From NCBI GenBank assembly GCA_003670825.1, contig QWQL01000182.1, forward strand, positions 1 through 10,637: a DNA stretch of 10,637 nucleotides, read 5' to 3'. Below the pieces are notes generated by a model. That model worked only from the letters and a program-made list of their open reading frames with translations. It was not told the DNA's origin and did no database searches. Both the position numbers and the translations under genes were made by a program. Of the stretch, positions 1-6,499 are shown piece after piece. The first letter of the stretch is position 1, and each line of letters starts with the position of its first letter. This DNA is from Planctomycetota bacterium (GTDB taxonomy: Bacteria > Planctomycetota > Planctomycetia > Pirellulales > UBA1268).

Positions 1-16
1 CACGCGCATAAAATGA

Positions 17-46
17 CTCCGCCCGGGGGTTTCCCCCCGGGCGGAG
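17..46 (-). terminator. Intrinsic terminator of the cysteine-rich gene
   Basis: A perfect 13-bp GC-rich inverted repeat (17-29 and 34-46) encloses four bases. Read on the minus strand the loop is GAAA, a stable GNRA tetraloop, and the stem is followed by a T-rich stretch (TCATTTTAT). It lies 54 bases beyond the stop codon of the minus-strand cysteine-rich gene, the right place and orientation for a Rho-independent terminator. On the plus strand the stem is not followed by a T-run, so termination in that direction is less likely. Confidence 0.85.
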
Positions 47-99
47 CTCACTGGCCGAAGTCGGGCAACAGATCTCCGCTCGACCTATTGACCGTCAAC

Positions 100-861
100 T
101 CACTTGCTGGCAACCGTCCGGACCGACTTCACCGTCGACGCCGAGGCGTCGGGGGTCGGCTCAGCGGCACACGGGGCACAGCCCGCATCCGCACCGCATG
201 CCGGCTCGCAGCAGCCGTTGCCGGCCGAGCAGTCGGGCTCTCCGCCGCAGCAGCTGGTGCCGCAGCAGCTCTTGCGAGCGTGCTTGGCCTTCAGTGCCGC
301 GATCATGTCACGCAGGCAGTGACGATGCTTCCGAGTCCCGCAGCACGAAGCCGCACCGCAGCTGGGCTCGCAGCAGCCAGCACTGGCGTCGCAGGCCGGC
401 TCAGCACAGCCGTTGCCGGCTCCGCAGGCGGGCTCAGCGCAACCATTGCCAGCGTCGCAAGCCGGTTCGCAGCAACCGTTGCCGGCATCGCAGCCGGGTT
501 CGGTGCAGCAGCTGTGCTTACGCTTGCACTTCGCGAACAGACCCTTCAGACCACCAAACAGATCGTGCTTCTTCCGAGCACCGCAGCACGAACCAGCCCC
601 ACAGCTCGGCTCGCAGCAGCCAGCACCGGCGTCGCAGGCCGGCTCAGCACAGCCGTTGCCGGCTCCGCAGGCGGGCTCAGCGCAACCATTGCCAGCACCA
701 CAGCCGGGCTCGCAGCAGCCAGCACCGGCATCGCAGCCGGGCTCACAGCACGAAGCACCGCCCTTGCAGCCGAGCATCCTGTCAAGGAGCTCGAAACCGA
801 AGGACTGGCTACAAACGGTAACGCCGAGGACCAGCGCACCAAGATACATCATACGCTTCAT
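100..861 (-). CDS. Secreted cysteine-rich repeat protein (253 aa), function unknown
   Basis: The ATG at 861 was chosen because a strong Shine-Dalgarno (AAAGGAGA, 871-878) sits 9 bases upstream and the protein then begins with a signal peptide (MKRMMYLGALVLGVTV, likely cut near SFG/FELL at residues 20-23). The frame is open further upstream but lacks such a start. The mature part has about 44 cysteines. An 11-residue unit of the form C-C/A-E-P-x-C-x-A-G-x-G repeats five times at residues 38-92 and five times at 118-172, with a shorter block at 199-230. The blocks are separated by Lys/Arg/His-rich linkers (93-117 and 173-198), and the tail (231-253) is free of Cys. No catalytic domain is recognisable. 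Cys-rich repeats could bind metal, form a disulfide-stabilised wall or matrix component, or buffer redox stress; the sequence does not decide. It appears monocistronic, with its own terminator. Confidence 0.85.
   Translation of the reverse strand: MKRMMYLGALVLGVTVCSQSFGFELLDRMLGCKGGASCCEPGCDAGAGCCEPGCGAGNGCAEPACGAGNGCAEPACDAGAGCCEPSCGAGSCCGARKKHDLFGGLKGLFAKCKRKHSCCTEPGCDAGNGCCEPACDAGNGCAEPACGAGNGCAEPACDASAGCCEPSCGAASCCGTRKHRHCLRDMIAALKAKHARKSCCGTSCCGGEPDCSAGNGCCEPACGADAGCAPCAAEPTPDASASTVKSVRTVASK
329..755 (-). repeat. Internal 243-bp in-frame duplication in the cysteine-rich gene
   Basis: The segments around 329-512 and 572-755 align at a constant offset of 243 bases (81 codons). Several stretches are almost identical, for example the run around 411-450 against 654-693. 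The flanking halves, which encode the basic linkers, have diverged more. Within each segment the 33-bp (11-codon) unit is itself tandemly repeated. This is a nested repeat consistent with growth of the protein by tandem duplication. Confidence 0.8.
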
Positions 862-870
862 CGAGCCACA

Positions 871-878
871 TCTCCTTT
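871..878 (-). promoter_or_regulatory. Shine-Dalgarno of the cysteine-rich gene
   Basis: On the minus strand AAAGGAGA ends 9 bases before the ATG at 861. It is the strongest ribosome binding site in the window and fixes the start of this gene against the longer open frame that reaches 1158. Confidence 0.8.
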
Positions 879-1287
879 GCTTGTGAATCACCGGTGTGGT
901 CGTCCCGCTTGCGACGGTATCACCCCGAGGTTGTAATTCACGAACTCTCCGCGGCAGGCCTGTCGAGCCATTCCGTGACTCGATTAATCGCAGGTTATTG
1001 CCGCCCCCTGGTTGCCCGACGGGCACAGTGATGCCCCGGGGGACACGATGGCTATCGGCGGCCTTCGTCGCTCGGCTTGAACCGTGCCGAAGTTTTTTGC
1101 CCGTAGGCACTTGCGCGTAGCAGTCGCGTTGAGACTGCCGCGCATTCCGGCTGCGCAAAGCGTGCCGCGCGCGCCCGCGAAACCGTCAGGGTTGCGCGTC
1201 AGGGTCAGGTGCAACCGGCAAGGATTGCCACCGGATCGCCCTCGCAGCGCGAAACCCTGCGGCCGGCGGCAGGGGTCGTCGATGTGT
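879..1287. other. Intergenic region without a supported gene
   Basis: This stretch separates the minus-strand cysteine-rich gene from the plus-strand riboswitch promoter. The frames open across it have no family resemblance, hydrophobic pattern or ribosome binding site. It should contain the promoter of the cysteine-rich gene, but I could not identify convincing -35 and -10 boxes on the minus strand. A T6 run at 1092-1097 is preceded by only a 5-bp stem. Confidence 0.6.
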
Positions 1288-1315
1288 TTGACAGCCCTTG
1301 CCTCACCCGTACACT
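1288..1315 (+). promoter_or_regulatory. Sigma-70-type promoter driving the cobalamin riboswitch
   Basis: A perfect -35 box TTGACA (1288-1293) is followed after 16 bases by TACACT (1310-1315), a reasonable -10 box. Transcription would begin near 1322, a few bases before the first strand of riboswitch stem P1 at 1328. Its position just ahead of a structured leader RNA strengthens the call. Confidence 0.75.
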
Positions 1316-1327
1316 TTGCCAACGACT

Positions 1328-1517
1328 CTGGTGGCTCGCCTCGCGAACGCTCGTGCGGCCGGCAAACAGGGAACTCCGGTGTGAATCCGGGACGGCCCCG
1401 CCGCTGTGACCAGGCGACGAGGTCGGCCGCTTCTGGCCATTGCGGGGCTCGCGATTCGTCGCGGTCCCACGAGAAGGCATGCGGCCGACGAAGTCTGGAA
1501 GTCAGAAGACCTACCAG
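1328..1517 (+). ncRNA. Cobalamin (B12) riboswitch
   Basis: The conserved core of the cobalamin riboswitch is plainly visible. It contains AGGGAA (1368-1373), GGTG (1378-1381), AATCC (1384-1388), CCCCGCCGCTGTGA (1396-1409), GAAGGC near 1472-1477 and a 3' box GTCAGAAGACCTACC (1501-1515). The closing stem P1 forms between CTGGTGG (1328-1334) and CTACCAG (1511-1517), with one G-U pair. In this family, binding of adenosylcobalamin or a related corrinoid normally turns expression off. The next gene is the DUF1559 protein starting at 1629, so the switch is predicted to regulate that gene and the DUF4465 gene behind it. About 110 bases of leader (1518-1628) remain for an expression platform. Confidence 0.93.
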
Positions 1518-1628
1518 GTGTCATGGGTTTGTCGGACCGCGAGGGCGGTACGGCAGACACGGTATGCAGCATGCACGTCAGGCATGGGGCAGCCGTTCGC
1601 TTCGCTTTCCGCTGAATCAGGATTCGTG
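1518..1628 (+). promoter_or_regulatory. Putative riboswitch expression platform
   Basis: Between the aptamer and the start codon lies a hairpin with ACCGC (1536-1540) pairing with GCGGT (1545-1549), plus a short outer stem. Near the start codon, the AGGA Shine-Dalgarno (1619-1622) sits inside the inverted repeat GAATCAGGATTC (1615-1626). There is no GC stem followed by a T-run, which favours control of translation initiation over transcription termination. This is inferred from inspection, not from a folding calculation. Confidence 0.45.
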
Positions 1629-2513
1629 ATGCCGTGCGGTAGCCGGCCCCTTCCGGGGACGGTGTGCGCCCAGGCCCCACGTTCGCGCATGGCCGCCAGA
1701 CATCAAACCGCATGCAGACATCGAGCCGGCATGTCGCTGGTGGAGCTGCTCGTCGTGATGTTCGTGATCGCCTGTCTCATCGGCCTGCTCCTGCCAGCCG
1801 CGCAGGCGGCCCGCGAGTCGGCCCGCCGTGTCTCCTGCCTCAACAACCTCCGGCACGTCGGCTGCGGGCTGCACGGCCATCTGCTCGCCCGGCGGACGTT
1901 TCCCGTGGGCTGCACGGAGTGGCGGGCGGCCGGCACGTCCGGGGCGGAACGCTGCCTTGCCTGGAGCGGTCGGATTCTGCCCTGGCTGGAAGAGCAGCCG
2001 CTGGCCGACCTGCTGGACTTTGCCAAGCCGTTTGATCATCCCGCCAACGCCGCCGCCGGGGCCGCAGCGCCCGCGGTGTATCGCTGTGCGTCTGCCGATC
2101 GTCCGGCGGCCCTCGTGGCCGGCCTGGGCCGCACCGACTACGGCGGGGTGACCGGGGAGCGGATCACCTCCCCCAACAATCCCGAGAAGGGGGTGCTCGT
2201 GCACGATCGCGGGTTTGCTGTCCGCGAGATCGCCGATGGCCTGTCGCGGACGGTCTTCGTGGGCGAGTGTGCCGCGGGTCAGTGGCCCGACGGCCAGTGG
2301 ATCAACGGCCGCAACCTCTTTGATCAGGCATATGCCGTGAACTGGCCCACCTGGGAGGACGAGCTCCGTAGCCGGCATCCTGGCGGTGGCCATGCGCTCT
2401 TTGGCGATGGCGCCGTGCGGCTGCTCAGCGACTCGATCGACACCCGCGTGCTTGCGGCCGCCTGCACGCGGGCCGGCGGTGAGTCGCTTCCGTCTACGGG
2501 GGCCATCCCATGA
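1629..2513 (+). CDS. DUF1559 prepilin-type protein with H-X9-DG box (294 aa)
   Basis: This is a planctomycete pseudopilin-like protein. A basic leader ends in HRAG, followed by MSLVELLVVMFVIACLIG; prepilin peptidase is expected to cut after Gly34, which leaves Glu at mature position 5. The hydrophobic helix continues into LLPAAQAARESARR, the usual start of DUF1559 proteins. The C-terminal hallmark is present: His250, nine residues, then Asp260-Gly261 (HPGGGHALFGDG). It differs from the common GFTLVELLVV motif in having Met after the cleavage site. Start: the ATG at 1629 has AGGA 6 bases upstream; ATGs at 1689 and 1731 are possible but lack a ribosome site, and 1731 would remove the leader. 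DUF1559 proteins are very numerous in planctomycetes and mostly of unknown role. Here the cobalamin riboswitch immediately upstream points to a corrinoid-related envelope function (inference). Confidence 0.88.
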   Translation: MPCGSRPLPGTVCAQAPRSRMAARHQTACRHRAGMSLVELLVVMFVIACLIGLLLPAAQAARESARRVSCLNNLRHVGCGLHGHLLARRTFPVGCTEWRAAGTSGAERCLAWSGRILPWLEEQPLADLLDFAKPFDHPANAAAGAAAPAVYRCASADRPAALVAGLGRTDYGGVTGERITSPNNPEKGVLVHDRGFAVREIADGLSRTVFVGECAAGQWPDGQWINGRNLFDQAYAVNWPTWEDELRSRHPGGGHALFGDGAVRLLSDSIDTRVLAAACTRAGGESLPSTGAIP

Positions 2514-2599
2514 TTCGCCCCGCTCTTCGTCTGCCCGGAGGTGCCGCTACTCGCTGACCCTCGTGACCAACGCTTCGGCGGAGGTCAGGACCACGTCGT

Positions 2600-2626
2600 C
2601 GCGCCGGGTGCGTGCCACCCGACGCG
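2600..2626 (+). other. Intercistronic hairpin between the DUF1559 and DUF4465 genes
   Basis: CGGGTG (2605-2610) pairs with CACCCG (2616-2621) around a 5-base loop. After one mismatch, CGCG (2600-2603) pairs with CGCG (2623-2626). No T-run follows, so it is not a good intrinsic terminator. It could stabilise or segment a two-gene message. No second promoter is obvious in the 152-base gap. Confidence 0.4.
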
Positions 2627-2665
2627 GGTAGCTGCCATCACCGGTTCACAGTGGAGAGTCCCCTC

Positions 2666-3505
2666 ATGCATGCCTCGACCAATCGCCTGTTCGCGTCCGT
2701 TCTCGCCGGTCTTGTGATCCTCGTGCCGTCGGCCTTCGCGATGGCGGTCGTGATCGATTTCCAGAATCTCCCGGTGCCGCCATCGGGCGCGTTCAATGGT
2801 GATCCCGGCACCCTCGTACCGGGGCAGTCGGTGACCGCGCCGTGGACCTCGGGCGGCGTCGCCTTCTCCAATACCTTCGGCATCGACAGTTACGGTGGCT
2901 TCGACTACGAGTACTGGTCGGGATTCGCCTATTCTGACGTGGTCGACACGACCGACGCGGCCTTCACGAACGAGTACGCCTCCTATCCGGGCGGCGGGTT
3001 CGGGTCGAGCACCTACGCCGTCGCGTACTTTCGTGACGTGGTGAACTCACCCGTGGTGACCCTGCCCGTGGCGACCACGGTGGCCGGCTTCCGGATCGCC
3101 AACACCACCTACGCCGCGCTGACGATGAAGAACGGCGACCAGTATGGCTTTTCGGCGCCGCTGCCCACGGGTGGCTGGTTTGCCACGACCGCCACCGGCA
3201 GGCTCGGCGGGACAACCACCGGCGAAGCGACTTTCTACCTCGCCGACCTTCGCGGCGCGACGCCACCCGGCGTGCTCTCCAGCTGGTCGTGGTTCGACCT
3301 CACGTCGCTCGGCACGGTCGACCGGATCGAGTTCTCATTTGACGGATCCGACAAGGGTTTGTTTGGTCTCAACACGCCCGCCTACTTCGCCATGGACGAT
3401 CTCACGGTGAACGCGGTGCCCGAGCCCGCAACGCTCGTGGCGGTGGCGGTGGCGACGCTCGCCTGTGGTGCGCGAAGGCTTCGCGGCCGGCAGCGTCATG
3501 CGTGA
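2666..3505 (+). CDS. DUF4465 domain surface protein with PEP-CTERM anchor (279 aa)
   Basis: The ATG at 2666 has GGAGAG from 2653 and opens a clear signal peptide (hydrophobic core FASVLAGLVILVPSA, cut after AFA at residue 25). The body, residues 29-249, matches my recollection of the DUF4465 family: an acidic DF start, GGVAFSN (63-69), YWSGFAYSDVVD (83-94), TNEY (101-104), and the closing NTPAYFAMDDLTV (236-248). The C-terminus is a textbook PEP-CTERM tag: VPEPATL (251-257), a short hydrophobic segment (256-268) and a basic tail (RRLRGRQRH). This tag directs exosortase/archaeosortase-type processing at the envelope; no exosortase gene lies in this window. DUF4465 genes are, as I recall, often found in Bacteroidetes vitamin B12 uptake loci. 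Together with the upstream cobalamin riboswitch this suggests a surface corrinoid-handling protein; the biochemical role is inferred. Confidence 0.87.
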   Translation: MHASTNRLFASVLAGLVILVPSAFAMAVVIDFQNLPVPPSGAFNGDPGTLVPGQSVTAPWTSGGVAFSNTFGIDSYGGFDYEYWSGFAYSDVVDTTDAAFTNEYASYPGGGFGSSTYAVAYFRDVVNSPVVTLPVATTVAGFRIANTTYAALTMKNGDQYGFSAPLPTGGWFATTATGRLGGTTTGEATFYLADLRGATPPGVLSSWSWFDLTSLGTVDRIEFSFDGSDKGLFGLNTPAYFAMDDLTVNAVPEPATLVAVAVATLACGARRLRGRQRHA

Positions 3506-4328
3506 AGCGGAGCGACAGGCTGAGCGGGCGGCGGCGATCGAGCAGAATCGCCGCGGCTGGGACCGCCTGGCGACTGCCGGCGTGCCCTTGGCGCGGCCGG
3601 CGGTCGACGCGGCCTTCGACGACCCGCGTGGCTGGCTCGGCACCACGAGAGCCGCCGGTCGAGCGTGGATTCCCGACCGCCTCGACGGCCTCGATGTGCT
3701 CTGCCTCGCCGCGGGGGGAGGCAAGCACGGCCCGCTCTATGCGGCGGCCGGAGCCCGTGTGACCGTGGTTGACCTCTCTCCGGCGATGCTCGCGCTCGAC
3801 CGTGCGGTTGCCCGCGAGCGGCGGATCGACCTCGAGATCATCGAGGGATCGATGGACGACCTCTCGATGCTGGCCCCCAGCCGATTCGACCTCGTCGTGC
3901 ATCCCGTGAGCACCTGCTACCTGCCCGTCGTGGCCGAGGTGTTTCGCGAGGTGGCACGCGTCACGAAGTCTGGTGGAACCTACGTCAGCCAGCACAAGTC
4001 GCCCGCGAGCCTGCAGGCCACGCTGCTCCCGGGCGCGGCTGGCCGCTACGAGCTCGCCCAGCCGCAGACCATCCCCGGCCCGCTGCCCCCGGCTCCGCCG
4101 TCGCGGCTCCGGGAGGCGGGCACCCGCGAATACGTGCATTCCCTGGCCGCGATCCTCGGAGGCATCTGCCGGGCGGGCTTTACGATCGAAGACGTGGCCG
4201 AGCCCGACCATGCCCGGGCCGGAGCCGAGCCCGGGAGCGTCGGCCACCGCTCGGCCTTCCTGCCTCCGTACGTCCGCGTGCTCGCCCGCCGCGACAGCGG
4301 CGCGGCCAGCGGGTCGGTCTGGTGGTAG
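3498..4328 (+). CDS. Class I SAM-dependent methyltransferase (276 aa)
   Basis: The Rossmann-type methyltransferase core is readable. Motif I is VLCLAAGGGKHGPLYA (residues 67-82), strand 2 ends in the acidic residue that binds the SAM ribose (VTVVDLS, Asp92), EGSMDDLSML (116-125) contacts the adenine side, and FDLVVHPVSTCYL (130-142) is motif IV-like. EVFREVARVTKSGG (147-160) is the usual pre-strand-5 helix. The substrate is not identifiable; small-molecule methylation is more likely than nucleic acid methylation because there is no DPPY-type motif. The start at 3498 overlaps the 3' end of the DUF4465 gene by 8 bases, which suggests translational coupling; a GTG at 3465 is an alternative. Whether it belongs functionally to the B12-regulated pair is open, although corrinoid-linked methyl chemistry is a tempting link. 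Confidence 0.8.
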   Translation: MREAERQAERAAAIEQNRRGWDRLATAGVPLARPAVDAAFDDPRGWLGTTRAAGRAWIPDRLDGLDVLCLAAGGGKHGPLYAAAGARVTVVDLSPAMLALDRAVARERRIDLEIIEGSMDDLSMLAPSRFDLVVHPVSTCYLPVVAEVFREVARVTKSGGTYVSQHKSPASLQATLLPGAAGRYELAQPQTIPGPLPPAPPSRLREAGTREYVHSLAAILGGICRAGFTIEDVAEPDHARAGAEPGSVGHRSAFLPPYVRVLARRDSGAASGSVWW

Positions 4329-4338
4329 ACTGCCACCC

Positions 4339-4626
4339 ATGATCTGCCTGACCATCCTGCTGACGGCCAAAAACGAGGCCGATGTGCCGCGGCTCCGCGA
4401 CCTGCTGGCAGAGGCGATGCGATCGAGCCGCGCCGAGCCGGGCTGCCTGCGGTTTGATGTCTATCACTCCACCGCCGAACCGCGGCGGTTTACGCTCGTG
4501 GAGCACTGGGCAGACCAGGCGGCCGTAGACGCCCATCGGCTCGCGGCGGCGTACACCACGATCTACAAGCCGCAGGTGATGCCACTCGTCGACCGCGAGG
4601 GGCATCCCGCGACGCTGCTGGAGTAG
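4339..4626 (+). CDS. Antibiotic biosynthesis monooxygenase (ABM) family protein (95 aa)
   Basis: This small protein has the dimeric alpha+beta barrel pattern of the ABM/YgiN family. A first strand (MICLTILLTAKNEAD) leads to a helix (VPRLRDLLAEAMRSSRAEPG), then CLRFDVYHS and FTLVEHWADQAAVDAH, the typical conserved strand-helix with E-x-W. It ends in a final strand (QVMPLVDREG). Members act as cofactor-less monooxygenases on quinol-like compounds, or have unknown roles; no substrate can be deduced. Length is normal for a one-domain member. It begins 10 bases after the methyltransferase stop and ends 10 bases before the amidotransferase gene, so all three are probably on one transcript. Confidence 0.8.
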   Translation: MICLTILLTAKNEADVPRLRDLLAEAMRSSRAEPGCLRFDVYHSTAEPRRFTLVEHWADQAAVDAHRLAAAYTTIYKPQVMPLVDREGHPATLLE

Positions 4627-4636
4627 CGTCGCCGTC

Positions 4637-5233
4637 ATGATCCTGCTCATCGACAACTACGACTCGTTCACCTGGAACCTCGTGCAGCGGTTCGGTGAGA
4701 TCGCCCCCGACATCCCGGTCGAGGTGCATCGCAACGATTGCGTCACCGGCGACGAGATCGCAGCGAAGGCTCCGAGTCATCTGGTGATCTCTCCGGGGCC
4801 CTGCACGCCCGACGAGGCGGGGATCTCCTGCGACGTCGTCCGCCGGTTCGCGGGGCGGATGCCGATCCTTGGCGTCTGCCTGGGCCACCAGTCGATCGGG
4901 CAGGTGTTTGGCGGAAAAATCGTGCGGGCCAAGCAGCTGATGCACGGCAAGGTCGATCGCATCGAGCACACGGGGAAGGGGCTGTTTGCGGGTCTGCCGT
5001 CACCGCTCGAGGCCACGCGGTATCACAGCCTCGTGATCGACCCGCCGACGTTGCCCAAGGAGTTCGAGGTCGATGCCTGGGCCGCGGCCCCCGACGGGTC
5101 TCGCGAGATCATGGCGATCCGTCACAAGACGCTCCCGATCCACGGCGTGCAGTTCCACCCGGAGAGTTTTCTGACGCCCGCCGGCTACGAACTCCTGCGG
5201 GCCTTCCTCCGGACATCCACCGTGGCGGCATGA
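4637..5233 (+). CDS. pabA: Glutamine amidotransferase, PabA/TrpG type (198 aa)
   Basis: This is the class I glutamine amidotransferase subunit of anthranilate synthase or aminodeoxychorismate synthase. It releases ammonia from glutamine for the chorismate-using partner. Diagnostic features are the N-terminal LLIDNYDSFTWNLVQ, the oxyanion region SPGPCTPDEAG (52-62), the nucleophile elbow GVCLGHQ with Cys81, and the His174/Glu176 pair in VQFHPESF. Length is normal. TrpG and PabA cannot be told apart from sequence, and in many bacteria one protein serves both enzymes; no trpE, pabB or other tryptophan or folate gene lies in the window. The stop TGA overlaps the ATG of moeA (ATGA), a classic translational-coupling arrangement. 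Confidence 0.88.
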   Translation: MILLIDNYDSFTWNLVQRFGEIAPDIPVEVHRNDCVTGDEIAAKAPSHLVISPGPCTPDEAGISCDVVRRFAGRMPILGVCLGHQSIGQVFGGKIVRAKQLMHGKVDRIEHTGKGLFAGLPSPLEATRYHSLVIDPPTLPKEFEVDAWAAAPDGSREIMAIRHKTLPIHGVQFHPESFLTPAGYELLRAFLRTSTVAA

Positions 5234-6498
5234 TCGACCTCGCCACAGCGATCGAACTGGTGGAACGCACGGCCGCGGCGCTGCCGCCCCGCCGGCAGCG
5301 GCTGCTGGAGGCCCTGGGCCGGCGGCTGGCCGAGGCGGTCGTCGCCGACGTCGATTCACCGCCGTGGGATCGGGCGATGATGGACGGCTTTGCCGTGCGG
5401 TCGGCCGATCTCGTCGACCGTTGCGGCGATCTCGTGGAACTCGACGTGGTCGCCGATCTCGTGGCGGGCGATGTGACCACGCGCCCGATCCCCGCTGGCG
5501 GCTGTGCGCGGATCATGACCGGTGCCCCGATCCCGCCCGGTGCCGATGCCGTCGTGCCGATCGAGTCGGCGGTGGAGGGCACCGCGGCCGCCCATGCCGG
5601 AGCCCGCGTGCGGCTCCGCGAGCCGAGGTTTCGCTCCGGTCAGCACGTCGGCCGTCGCGGTGCCGCGTTTCGCGCGGGACAGGAGGTCGTGCCCGCGGGG
5701 GCGATCCTGACGGCAGCCGGGGTCGGCCTCGCTGCCGAGGCGGGCGCCACGCATGTCGTCGCGGCGGCCCGACCCCGCGTCGCCATCCTCTCGACGGGCA
5801 GCGAGTTGGTGCCATGCGAGGAGGTGCCAACCCACGGGCGGACCCGCAACTCAAATGGCCCGATGCTCGCGGCAGCCATGGCTGCCCTCGGCGCGGAGCC
5901 GATGTCGCTGGGCATCGCCGCCGACCGGCCTGAGGCCATCCGCGCGGCGGTGTCGCAGGGGCTCGCTGCCGACGTGCTCGTGCTGTCGGGCGGCGTGTCG
6001 GCGGGCGACCTCGACCTCGTGCCCGAGATCTTCGCCGCCTGCGGCGTCGAGAAGGTGTTTCACAAGGTGCGGCTCAAACCGGGCAAGCCGGTCTGGTTCG
6101 GGCGGCTACTGCGGGGCGACGGGGCCTCACAAACACTCGTCTTCGGGCTGCCCGGCAATCCCGCGAGCAGCCTCGTCTGCTGCGAACTCTTCGTCCGGCC
6201 GGCGATTGCGATCCTTGCCGGGCAGCCTCCGGACCGCTGGCACCTGCGGCGATGCCCGGGCACGCTCACGGCGCCGGCGAGGGCCGCCGTGGATCGTCCC
6301 GTCTACCTGCCGTGCCGGATCGCCTCCACCGGCCGAGGGCTCGCCGTGACTCCGCTGCCCTGGACGGGATCGTCCGACCTGGTGAGCCTGGCCGTCGCCG
6401 ACGGCCTCGTCGCCCTGCCCGCCGGCGCGCAGGCCGAGCCGGGTCTCGCGGTCGATGTGCTCGTGTTTCCCGAGGAGGACGGCGACCCGCCGGCATGA
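5230..6498 (+). CDS. moeA: Molybdopterin molybdenumtransferase MoeA (422 aa)
   Basis: MoeA inserts molybdate into adenylylated molybdopterin in the last step of molybdenum cofactor synthesis in the cytoplasm. The domain order is complete. The N-terminal region has MDGFAVRSADL (51-61) and ARIMTGAPIPPGADAVVPIE (93-112). The MoCF-binding domain has VAILSTGSELV (184-194), RNSNGPMLAAAM (206-217), SGGVSAGDLDLV (253-264) and FGLPGNPASSLVC (305-317). A C-terminal beta domain (about 340-415) follows. Length is close to the E. coli protein (411). The ATG at 5230 overlaps the amidotransferase stop; the frame is open far upstream but only this start gives the MoeA N-terminus. No other moa, mob or mog gene, and no molybdoenzyme, is in the window, so it is detached from a pathway cluster. 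Confidence 0.93.
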   Translation: MIDLATAIELVERTAAALPPRRQRLLEALGRRLAEAVVADVDSPPWDRAMMDGFAVRSADLVDRCGDLVELDVVADLVAGDVTTRPIPAGGCARIMTGAPIPPGADAVVPIESAVEGTAAAHAGARVRLREPRFRSGQHVGRRGAAFRAGQEVVPAGAILTAAGVGLAAEAGATHVVAAARPRVAILSTGSELVPCEEVPTHGRTRNSNGPMLAAAMAALGAEPMSLGIAADRPEAIRAAVSQGLAADVLVLSGGVSAGDLDLVPEIFAACGVEKVFHKVRLKPGKPVWFGRLLRGDGASQTLVFGLPGNPASSLVCCELFVRPAIAILAGQPPDRWHLRRCPGTLTAPARAAVDRPVYLPCRIASTGRGLAVTPLPWTGSSDLVSLAVADGLVALPAGAQAEPGLAVDVLVFPEEDGDPPA

Positions 6499-6499
6499 C

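Noticed and set aside
13..936. Long plus-strand open frames (up to 307 codons) opposite the cysteine-rich gene
   Set aside because: They are antisense shadows of the repetitive Cys/Gly/Ala codons. The translations are low-complexity Ala/Ser/Gln or Arg/Ser sequences without a ribosome site or family match.
1072..1097. TCGGC/GCCGA stem followed by six Ts, a possible plus-strand terminator
   Set aside because: The stem has only 5 base pairs with a 10-base loop, and there is no plus-strand gene upstream to terminate.
862..1158. Upstream in-frame extension of the cysteine-rich gene
   Set aside because: The strong ribosome site at 871-878 and the signal peptide starting at 861 mark the real start. 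The extension is Arg-rich and shows no domain.
1440..1628. Extension of the DUF1559 frame back into the riboswitch
   Set aside because: It overlaps the aptamer and its 3' box, and the encoded residues bear no relation to a prepilin leader.
2510..2557. ATG overlapping the DUF1559 stop that opens a 15-codon frame
   Set aside because: It is too short, has no homologous feature and closes at once. It is probably chance, though it could be a remnant of a lost small gene.
4738..5229. Upstream in-frame extension of moeA across the amidotransferase gene
   Set aside because: The residues are Arg-rich shadow translation of pabA; the MoeA N-terminus begins exactly at the ATG at 5230.
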